From: Verrucomicrobia bacterium UBA3761
GTDB lineage: Bacteria; Verrucomicrobiota; Kiritimatiellia; RFP12; UBA1067
DNA: 10,958 nt
Assembly: GCA_002371135.1 (NCBI GenBank)
Contig: DFGB01000007.1
Span: forward strand, 631-11,588
Direction of reading: 5' to 3'
The notes beneath the pieces were generated by a model. The model had not been told where the DNA came from. It worked only from the letters and a program-made list of their open reading frames with translations, and made no database searches. Shown here in pieces: positions 1 through 6,614 of this stretch; within the stretch, counting starts at the first letter, position 1, and each line of letters starts with the position of its first letter. The position numbers and the translations under genes are program-made.

Positions 1-252
1 GGCGGCGTTCTCAACAGGATATTCTTCGGTAGCGACAAGGTGAACGTCGTGTGGTATGGCTGGGACAGTCCCTCGCGCGACCAGCGCTGGCTGCTGCGTC
101 CAGGGAGCGAGAAGGGGTTCTTCCGCATCGCGCCCGTCGCAACGGGCTATGACGTGAAGCCTGAGAAGCCTGAGTCGGGCGCAAAGCTCCAGCAGGGCAA
201 AGCTCCGTTCGCTGGCGAAGACGAACGCCAGTGGAAAGTGGAGAAACCATGA
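1..252 (+). CDS. 3' end of an unidentified protein gene (partial)
   Basis: The frame is open from the first base of the window and ends at TGA 250-252, giving 83 visible residues without a start. I do not recognise the family. The visible part looks like the end of a beta-rich domain (VVWYGWD, then RWLLRPGSEKGFFRIAPV) followed by a charged, proline- and lysine-rich low-complexity tail that is probably disordered. The stop codon overlaps an ATG at 249 (ATGA), and a secreted GH115 gene starts 17 bases further on, so the two are probably co-transcribed. This makes a role in carbohydrate handling plausible by context only. The reading frame is convincing because of the tight coupling to the next gene; the function is open. 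Confidence 0.6.
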   Translation, partial: GGVLNRIFFGSDKVNVVWYGWDSPSRDQRWLLRPGSEKGFFRIAPVATGYDVKPEKPESGAKLQQGKAPFAGEDERQWKVEKP

Positions 253-280
253 ACATAAGGGAGAAACTATGAACATAAGA
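241..280 (+). repeat. 20-bp tandem duplication over a gene junction
   Basis: Bases 241-260 and 261-280 are two adjacent copies of one 20-base unit, differing only at the eighth base (C versus T) and the last base (G versus A). The unit contains a purine-rich ribosome-binding stretch, the ATGA stop/start overlap and the first codons of the downstream gene. Because 20 is not a multiple of three, the second copy sits in another frame. Before duplication the upstream gene would have overlapped the GH115 start directly through ATGA. Confidence 0.85.
249..272 (+). other. 7-codon mini-ORF (MNIREKL) bridging two genes
   Basis: ATG 249-251 overlaps the stop of the upstream gene, and the frame runs seven codons to TGA 270-272, which overlaps the GH115 ATG at 269. 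Its peptide repeats the first residues of the GH115 product (MNIR) because it arises from the 20-bp duplication. It could act as a re-initiation relay that passes ribosomes from the upstream gene to GH115. Whether it is translated cannot be told from sequence; the peptide itself is unlikely to have a function. Confidence 0.4.
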
Positions 281-2626
281 ACAGTGCATATCGTTGCAGC
301 AGCTGCGGCGTTGCTGTCGTCGCAAGCATGCGCAATAATAGTGGAGGTCGCGGCGGGCGAGCCTGAGTGCGTCCGCCGTGCCGCCGCAGGTCTCAGGGCA
401 GATCTGGACCGTGCGTGTCCCGGCCACGGAGCGGATACGCGCCGGATCGTCGCGCGAACCGTTCCCGACGGACGCTGGGAGGCGAGCGTGCGCACCTATT
501 CCAATGGTGTCTGGACGGTTACGGGCAGTGACGCGCGCGGCACGGTCTTCGGGCTCTATGCGATTTCGGAAGAGCTCGGCGTCAATGCTTTCCACTGGCT
601 TGATGACGTGCCCGTCGAACCGCGAGAGTTCGCGCTTCCTGAAGAATGTTTTGAAATCGCCCCTCCAGGTGTTAAATACCGCGGGCTTTTCATAAACGAC
701 GAAGACTGGGGGCTTATGCCGTGGGCGAAGGAGAATTTCGAGGCCGACGGTTCAAAGTCCATCGGCGCGAAGACATATGAAAAGCTTTTCGAGGCGATGC
801 TGCGTCTGCGCCTCAATCTGCTTTGGCCGGCCATGCACCCCGGCGGATACGAGTTCGTCGCACGCGATGAGAACATGGCGCTCGCCGCCGACATGGGTAT
901 TGTCATCGGCACTTCCCACTGCGAACCAATGTTGCGAAACAACGTGTATTGGGACAGGGGAGCTAAAGGAGAGTGGAACTATGCGACCAACAAGGCAAAC
1001 ATCGATGAATATTGGCGATGGGCGGCGGAGCATTACGGCGGTTGCGAGGCGCAGTGGACGCTCGGCATCCGCGGCACCCACGACGAGCCCATGAAGGGCG
1101 CGGGAGACGCGTCGTCCAAGGTGGCTCTTATGGAGTCCGTGTTCGCCGTCCAGACGAACATGCTCGCAAAATATGTCGCGCCGCGCCATGACGCGCCGCC
1201 TTCGACGATATTCATACCTTACAAGGAAGTGTTGCCGATTTATGACAGCGGCTTGAACGTTCCTGAAGGCACGTCGATCGTGTGGGTGGACGACAATTTC
1301 GGCTATGTCCGTCGGCTGGGCGGACCTTGCGCCGCGTCGCATCCGGGCGGCATCTACTGGCACGTTTCGTATTTCGGCGGACCGCATTCCTACACTCATG
1401 TTTGCACGACCGCGCCTGGATTCATCTGGTATGAGCTGGTAGCGAAGTGCGCGGCGAACAATGCGCGAGAGGTCTGGGTCATGAATGTCGGCGACTTCAA
1501 GCCCGCGGACATCGCTATAGACGCATATGCGCGGTTTGCGTGGGCGCCGGAGGCGTGGGGCGCCGACGCGCAGACGCGCTTCATTGAAGGATGGGCGCGA
1601 CGTTTTCTCGGCGCGTCGCAGGTGTCGCTCGCGCAACGTGTCGCCGCGCATCTGTCCGAATACTACCGGCTGGGCACAATCCGCAAGCCCGAACTGATGT
1701 GCCGGCAGTGGATTGCGAAGCTGACGGATGCGGAGAAGGCGGCGCTTGCTGCGGACTATGCGGCGCTTGCGCGCGAAGACGCCGCGATAGAGTCGCTTCT
1801 TGCGCCGGGCTGGCGCGATTCATGGTATGAGGCGGTCGGCTACCAGGCGAGGTTCATGTCGGAGGCGGGCCTTGCTTTCATGGCCAGCGATGCACTTGAA
1901 GAAAGTGCTTGCAAACGCCTGAGGCCGCGTCTCGCAGCGTTGACGGCGCGATACGATGAGGTTTTCGGCGGCAAGTGGCGCAGGTTCTGGTTTGATACGC
2001 TCGATGCGAAGGAATGGTGGTGCCCGGGCGGAAACAACTGGGCGTCGCAGATGCAGTGGCCGTGGAAGGAACCGGGCGATAAACGTCACTGGTTTCATGC
2101 GACTGCCGGCGGTGACGGCATTGCGTCCGGAGATTGGTTGGACGCGGCAGATATGAAGTCTAGCGGCGTTTCCGGGCGCGGCGGCGCGTGGAAGGCTGTC
2201 GCAGGACTTGGAATATCATCGCGTGCGATGGCGCTCCTGCCCGTAATCGATGGCGTCGGCGAAGGCGCGTGGCTGGAGTACGAGCTGGAATGGAAGGGCG
2301 AGGGTGCGCCGGACGAGCTTGTGCTGCAGTTCCTGCCGGACTACAGGCTTTATCCCGGGCTCAGGCTCAGGGTCGCTGTCTCGGTCAACTCTTCCGGCGA
2401 GTCGATCGTTGTGGAGGTTCCGCACTCCGACGGTTCAAGCGACGAGAACGGTCCTGGCAGGTCTGCGGCGGTGCAGGACGGCTTTGTGCGCGCATTCGTC
2501 AAAAGCGAGCACCTTCGCCCTGGCGTAAACCGCATTCGCATTACGGCGGTCGATCCAGGCGTTGTTCTCGACCGTCTCGCCCTGCGAGCCGTGGCGCATA
2601 AGTCAAATGGCCCGAATGGACTATAG
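269..2626 (+). CDS. Exported GH115 xylan alpha-1,2-glucuronidase
   Basis: This 785-aa protein matches glycoside hydrolase family 115, whose known members release glucuronic acid or 4-O-methylglucuronic acid linked alpha-1,2 to xylan. Residues 1-22 form a signal peptide with a likely cut after ACA-22, so it acts outside the cytoplasm. Residues about 23-125 are the N-terminal beta domain. The barrel follows with family motifs: KYRGLFINDEDWGL near 137, LNLLWPAMHPGG near 185, TSHCEPM with Glu219, GIRGTHDEPM with His271-Asp272-Glu273, WVDDNFG with Asp341-Asp342, the YWHVSYFGGPHSYTH stretch, and NVGDFKP starting at Asn406. A helical region (about 430-600) and a C-terminal beta-sandwich (about 610-785) complete the usual layout, so the gene looks intact. 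The ATG at 269 is chosen because it gives the signal peptide and has AAGGGAG upstream. Exact catalytic roles were not tested by alignment. Confidence 0.92.
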   Translation: MNIRTVHIVAAAAALLSSQACAIIVEVAAGEPECVRRAAAGLRADLDRACPGHGADTRRIVARTVPDGRWEASVRTYSNGVWTVTGSDARGTVFGLYAISEELGVNAFHWLDDVPVEPREFALPEECFEIAPPGVKYRGLFINDEDWGLMPWAKENFEADGSKSIGAKTYEKLFEAMLRLRLNLLWPAMHPGGYEFVARDENMALAADMGIVIGTSHCEPMLRNNVYWDRGAKGEWNYATNKANIDEYWRWAAEHYGGCEAQWTLGIRGTHDEPMKGAGDASSKVALMESVFAVQTNMLAKYVAPRHDAPPSTIFIPYKEVLPIYDSGLNVPEGTSIVWVDDNFGYVRRLGGPCAASHPGGIYWHVSYFGGPHSYTHVCTTAPGFIWYELVAKCAANNAREVWVMNVGDFKPADIAIDAYARFAWAPEAWGADAQTRFIEGWARRFLGASQVSLAQRVAAHLSEYYRLGTIRKPELMCRQWIAKLTDAEKAALAADYAALAREDAAIESLLAPGWRDSWYEAVGYQARFMSEAGLAFMASDALEESACKRLRPRLAALTARYDEVFGGKWRRFWFDTLDAKEWWCPGGNNWASQMQWPWKEPGDKRHWFHATAGGDGIASGDWLDAADMKSSGVSGRGGAWKAVAGLGISSRAMALLPVIDGVGEGAWLEYELEWKGEGAPDELVLQFLPDYRLYPGLRLRVAVSVNSSGESIVVEVPHSDGSSDENGPGRSAAVQDGFVRAFVKSEHLRPGVNRIRITAVDPGVVLDRLALRAVAHKSNGPNGL

Positions 2627-2685
2627 CGGTTTGCGCCTGTTTATAGTAAAATAATTTTGAAAATTCAAATAGGAGGAATTCTCGC
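2627..2685 (+). promoter_or_regulatory. AT-rich gap with strong RBS, possible -10 and small dyad
   Basis: This 59-base gap is much richer in A and T than the flanking genes. It holds a perfect AGGAGG ribosome-binding site at 2671-2676, nine bases before the ATG at 2686. TATAGT at 2642-2647 is a possible -10 box, but no good -35 box is found at 16-18 bases. AATTTTgAAAATT at 2653-2665 is a perfect short dyad that could be an operator or chance in an AT-rich stretch. The ribosome-binding site is firm; the promoter is weak. Confidence 0.5.
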
Positions 2686-5600
2686 ATGAGAGCAAAAATT
2701 TTACCAACCGCATTGTTTGCTGCGTTGACACTGACGGCCATAACGTTCGTCCGCGCCGAAGAGGCGACGTTTGAAGTCACATGGCTTGGCAAGAACGACA
2801 TGAGCTGGAATGATAGCGATGTGTGGGATCCCGCGACGCCGGAGGCGTGGCAGACGGCAATCATCAATCATTCGTCCCTTATCAAGTTCAAGGCGGGGAC
2901 TGAGGGGACTGTCGTTTCCAATATTGTTGTCGGTGCCAATGCTTCGCCAACGTTCCAGCGCGCCAATTCCGCGACAACCGGACAGCGCCTTTTTGTTCAG
3001 GAAATGAACGGTGCCGGAACGCTCAAACTCAATCGCGTCGGCATCCATGCGGATTACTCAAATTACGATACCTGCAATATATCTGTCGCAAAGATTGAAG
3101 CAGTCGCCAATGGCGATAATGACAGCTGGTTTGATGGAGGCTCCGAAAGCGGCAAGCGAATGGTCGTGAACTCGGATATCACGGTCAATGGGTTTCTAAA
3201 GGTATACAAGCAGACGACGCTTGCGGGTGAAACGACGCTTGCCGGAACGCTTCAGATGGTGGATGAGGCGGTTGTCGTAAACAATCTTGTGTATGCAGGA
3301 GATGATGCGACAATCGATTCGGCTTCCAAAGGCTCTGTTGGAAGACTCACGGTCCGCTCCGGCACTCTTTCGCCTTCGACATTGCCGACAGGCGTGACTG
3401 TCGGCAGTTTTGTCCTCGACGGCGGCACGCTTTCCGTGGCGTCTGATTTTAGCGGCACGATCGCAGTTGCAGAAGGCGGCGGCACGCTCTTTCTGGAAGG
3501 CGAGTGGAACGACGCTGCTTCCGTTTCGCTTCCGGCGGGCCTTTCTTTTGCTGAGGGGGCCGATCTGTCTAAGGTGACCGTGCAGGCGACAATCGGCGGG
3601 AGCACGAGCCCTGCGACGTTTGCCATTGCGCATGAGAATGAAACATACTCGCTTGAATACGTCGGCTATCGGTACAATCTTGAAGACCTCGACCTCTCGT
3701 GGATGACGTGCGGGTGGAGCACTCCGCACAAAAACAAAGCCGTCGGCGGTGCTCCCTTGCAGCTCTTCAACGGTGACAGTTGGATCGAGTATCCAAGGGG
3801 AATCGGCACTCATGGCGCAAGTTCATGGTATGTGCGCCTCAACGGGAACGCTGCCAGCTTTTCGGCGACAGTGGGTGTAGATAGAGAATCGGACGGGCAG
3901 TCGGGCGGAGAGGTCAATTTCATAGTTCGCGATGTTGTCGGAGGAACGAATCTTGTAGAGTCTGGAACGATGACCTGCAGCACGCCCGCGAAGAATATCA
4001 CGGCAAATCTCGGCGGAATCGCGCTCATCGAACTTGTTGTCGACAAGCTCGGCAGTGATTCATGGGATCATGCCGATTGGGTCAATCCGACGATTGTCAT
4101 GAAAGGCGATGCCGCGCCTGTTACGCGGTCTGCGGACGGAACGAACCGCTGGACGGGCAAAGGCGAGAACGACTACTGGGTTACTGCCGGAAACTGGGAG
4201 TTTGGAGTCCCCGCCGCTGACGCGACGGCGGTTTTTGACGAAAGCGTTACGGTCCGCATTGGGCAGACAGGCGAGAACAGCACCACGCCGGAAAAGATCA
4301 CGGTTTCCAATGTCGTCGTAAACGCCGGCGCTACGCTGACGCTGCGTCCTGTAGCACCCGAGTTCTGGGACGGGCCTGAGCTTATCGTGCAGGAGGTCAA
4401 TGGGGCTGGCAAGATTCAGCTCGCCAAGGTCGGAATCAAGGCCGACTACGTCGGAGACAGCACGGAATGCACGGTCAATGTTGCCGAGATCGAAATGCTT
4501 CCCGTGACGCGGTGGAACAATGAAATCGACAGCTGGCTGGATGGCAAATCAGACGAAGGCAAGTTTATGGTCGTCAACTCGGCGGTGATAGGAACAGGCA
4601 GGTTCTACACCCACGGCAACGTGACGCTGAATGGCGATGTCGCGATGTCGCGCGAGTTCAAGATGGATTCTGAAACTGCTTCTGCGAAAAACGTAATCCT
4701 TGATGGCGGCTGGGTGTCGTCTGAAAACCTCGGTGAAATCGAAAAATTGACGTTCCATTCCGGCACCTACGATTGTACCGACTATTCGGACAAGGGATGG
4801 CCGCTATATCTCGATGGCGGCACGGTGAGCGTCGGCGATGGAACGGCATTGCCTGCCAGTGGTCTGTCGCTCGGCGTTCTTTCCGGCGGATATATTGCGC
4901 TTACGATAAGCGACGCCGATTTTGCCGCGGGTGGAATACCAGCGTATCCGTCCGAACTGACATTCGGCAACGACGCCGACCTGTCAAAAGTTGTCGCCGT
5001 CGTGAAGAACGCTTCCGGCGATGCGCAGAAGACGTACGCGATCACGAAAACAGGCGAAGCCTATTCCTTCGCCGAACTCGTGCCCACCGACAGCGTTAAG
5101 TGGATAGGCGGCGTGGACGATCACTGGGAGACGGCGGGCAACTGGATATACGGTGCGGTGCCGGCGGAAGGGCAGTCCGTGCTTTTCGAGAGAAACGCGC
5201 ACATCTACATCGAGAAGGGCACGACAACGCCGAGAATCGCGACGATGACGATTGGGAGAGGCGCTGTCGTTAAAATCGAGACGACGGATGAATGGGGCTG
5301 GGAGAACGAGCCTGTGATACTGTTCGAGGAAATTACAGGCGAAGGGACTCTGGCGCTTAAGCACGCGTCTCTCAGGGCGGCACGCAGCACTGGCAGGTCG
5401 GTTGTCAACTGCGCCGAACTTCAGATACTCAGCCATGCAAACAACGACATCGGACGGTCTTCCAGAATATGGGGCAATAAGGAAAATCTCAAATCCGAGG
5501 TGGAAATCAACGCGGACATAACCGGGTCGGGTACGCTGGTTCTGCGGTATGGCGTGCGCCTTGCCGGCGACAATAGAAGGTTTTCGGGACTCGTCCGGTT

Positions 5601-6552
5601 TGTCGCACCGAACGATAGCTGGAGCATGGGTGGAGAGAAGTATTTCTGCTCGCCTGAAGCTGCGTTCACATCCGCATCGAAGTGTGAACTGCAAGGCCGA
5701 TTCCATGTTTTGTTCAACGAGGGCACTTTGAAATTTGGCAATGTCGCCATCACGGAGAGCTACGGCACGGGCCTGTATGTGCCTTACGGCGCAGCCGCCA
5801 TTGTCATCGAGATCGCCGAAGGCGAAATACGTGACAACTACCAGGGCCGCGGCATAGGTGTATATACGAGGTCTGAAGGAAGCGACTATGTGGAGGGTGC
5901 GACGGTCGGCTGCGCGGGTGTGACGATAAAGAAGGTTGGCGACGGCTCGTTGGTTTACGGCATGACGAAGGCGCACAGCCTCGTCGTTGAAGGGGGACAC
6001 GTCGAGTTCACCGGCGAGAACAACAACGGAGACGATGCCGATGTCAATGTGACTGTAAAGGCAGGTGCCAGCATCGGCTCGTCGGAAAGCCTGGGCTGCG
6101 GATGGGACGATAAAACCCAGTCCTATAAGAATGGTTACGTAGGCGGCGATGTCACGGTGCGCCACCAGTTCACGTTCGAGCCGGGCGGCGCAATCAAGCA
6201 GGAGTACATCGCGACAACAACGACGGACGAACAGACGCAGGAGGAGACGACGACCTACTCCATGCGCAAGCTGACGATTGCGCGTGATGTAGACCTCGCG
6301 AATGTCGTGTTCGGCGTGACGAATCCCGAGGACCTCCCTGCAGTGACGAGGGCGTCTCTTGCGGATCTGCCGCGCTTCAAGATGTTCGCGGCGAATTCGC
6401 TCAGCGGAGCGGTCGCAACCGAGAACGGCGGATATGCGCCAGAGGGAAGCGAGAAGAACGGGTCCTGGATTGCGCGCCCGAGCCGTACGGTGGCGAATAC
6501 GGTCGAGTTCCGTCCGTATGTCATGTGCGGGTTCATGGTGATAATCAAGTGA
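2686..6552 (+). CDS. Giant exported modular protein with NPCBM domain
   Basis: This 1288-aa protein has a clear signal peptide (residues 1-24, cut after VRA) and no other membrane segment. Three diverged copies of one large module start at Trp33, Trp489 and Trp806. Each opens with a W-x-G...W motif, best kept in copies 2 and 3 (YWVTAGNWEFGVP, HWETAGNWIYGAVP), then a beta-strand-rich part with FVQEMNGAGTLKL, IVQEVNGAGKIQL or LFEEITGEGTLAL, and a closing LSF/LTF...ADLSKV element (DVDLANV in copy 3). This resembles the autotransporter-associated beta-strand repeat proteins of Verrucomicrobia, probably a beta-helix. Residues about 330-476 fit the NPCBM domain (related to CBM51): GIGTHGASSWYVRL, ATVGVDRESDGQSGGEVNF, DHADWVNPTIV. 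No catalytic motif was found, and no outer-membrane barrel follows. Its place after GH115 suggests a surface or secreted glycan-binding role. The tail ends CGFMVIIK. Confidence 0.85.
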   Translation: MRAKILPTALFAALTLTAITFVRAEEATFEVTWLGKNDMSWNDSDVWDPATPEAWQTAIINHSSLIKFKAGTEGTVVSNIVVGANASPTFQRANSATTGQRLFVQEMNGAGTLKLNRVGIHADYSNYDTCNISVAKIEAVANGDNDSWFDGGSESGKRMVVNSDITVNGFLKVYKQTTLAGETTLAGTLQMVDEAVVVNNLVYAGDDATIDSASKGSVGRLTVRSGTLSPSTLPTGVTVGSFVLDGGTLSVASDFSGTIAVAEGGGTLFLEGEWNDAASVSLPAGLSFAEGADLSKVTVQATIGGSTSPATFAIAHENETYSLEYVGYRYNLEDLDLSWMTCGWSTPHKNKAVGGAPLQLFNGDSWIEYPRGIGTHGASSWYVRLNGNAASFSATVGVDRESDGQSGGEVNFIVRDVVGGTNLVESGTMTCSTPAKNITANLGGIALIELVVDKLGSDSWDHADWVNPTIVMKGDAAPVTRSADGTNRWTGKGENDYWVTAGNWEFGVPAADATAVFDESVTVRIGQTGENSTTPEKITVSNVVVNAGATLTLRPVAPEFWDGPELIVQEVNGAGKIQLAKVGIKADYVGDSTECTVNVAEIEMLPVTRWNNEIDSWLDGKSDEGKFMVVNSAVIGTGRFYTHGNVTLNGDVAMSREFKMDSETASAKNVILDGGWVSSENLGEIEKLTFHSGTYDCTDYSDKGWPLYLDGGTVSVGDGTALPASGLSLGVLSGGYIALTISDADFAAGGIPAYPSELTFGNDADLSKVVAVVKNASGDAQKTYAITKTGEAYSFAELVPTDSVKWIGGVDDHWETAGNWIYGAVPAEGQSVLFERNAHIYIEKGTTTPRIATMTIGRGAVVKIETTDEWGWENEPVILFEEITGEGTLALKHASLRAARSTGRSVVNCAELQILSHANNDIGRSSRIWGNKENLKSEVEINADITGSGTLVLRYGVRLAGDNRRFSGLVRFVAPNDSWSMGGEKYFCSPEAAFTSASKCELQGRFHVLFNEGTLKFGNVAITESYGTGLYVPYGAAAIVIEIAEGEIRDNYQGRGIGVYTRSEGSDYVEGATVGCAGVTIKKVGDGSLVYGMTKAHSLVVEGGHVEFTGENNNGDDADVNVTVKAGASIGSSESLGCGWDDKTQSYKNGYVGGDVTVRHQFTFEPGGAIKQEYIATTTTDEQTQEETTTYSMRKLTIARDVDLANVVFGVTNPEDLPAVTRASLADLPRFKMFAANSLSGAVATENGGYAPEGSEKNGSWIARPSRTVANTVEFRPYVMCGFMVIIK
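3673..4113 (+). other. NPCBM domain coding segment inside the giant protein
   Basis: Residues about 330-476 of the 1288-aa protein follow the NPCBM pattern closely: a start YNLEDLDLSWMTCGW, then PLQLFNGDSWIEYPRGIGTHGASSWYVRL, a GVDRESD turn, EVNFIVRDVV, a SGTMTCSTPAKNITANLGG strand pair, and the ending LIELVVDKLGSDSWDHADWVNP. Family knowledge links this fold to binding of galactose-containing and other glycans. The ligand here cannot be read from sequence. It lies between module copies 1 and 2, not at an end. Confidence 0.8.
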
Positions 6553-6558
6553 CGAAGT

Positions 6559-6579
6559 GACGCGGCTGGAAGCCGCGTC
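6559..6579 (+). repeat. Perfect 9-bp hairpin between two transcription units
   Basis: GACGCGGCT (6559-6567) and AGCCGCGTC (6571-6579) are perfect inverted copies around a GGA loop, six bases after the stop of the giant protein. No T-run follows, so it is not a textbook intrinsic terminator, though it could stop transcription with Rho or stabilise the 3' end of the mRNA. An 8-base tandem repeat AAGTGACG (6547-6554, 6555-6562) spans the stop codon and runs into the stem. Short GC-rich hairpins of this type are often dispersed genome repeats; one window cannot show this. Confidence 0.6.
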
Positions 6580-6602
6580 TCCAAAATTCACAGAATATTT
6601 GA

Positions 6603-6608
6603 TATAAT
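6603..6608 (+). promoter_or_regulatory. -10 box TATAAT, probable leaderless promoter of the kinase gene
   Basis: A perfect TATAAT ends only six bases before the ATG at 6615. A transcript starting the usual six to eight bases downstream would begin at or within the start codon. The bases AAGGA (6609-6613, TAAGGACATG) lie only one base from ATG, too near to work as a normal ribosome-binding site. No good -35 box is seen around 6579-6586. The frame has a TGA at 6600-6602, so the protein cannot start further upstream. Confidence 0.55.
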
Positions 6609-6614
6609 AAGGAC

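Noticed and set aside
269..331. GH115 as a lipoprotein, because of Cys21 at the end of the signal peptide
   Set aside because: The residues before the cysteine (SSQA) lack the Leu or similar residue expected three positions before a lipobox Cys, while ACA-22 is a good ordinary signal peptidase site.
752..1651. A 299-codon open frame on the - strand opposite GH115
   Set aside because: The + strand carries the conserved GH115 barrel motifs here; the antisense frame has shadow composition and no recognisable domain.
4984..6591. A 535-codon open frame on the - strand opposite the giant protein
   Set aside because: It mirrors codon bias of the real gene on the + strand, has an arginine-rich composition without motifs and no ribosome-binding site.
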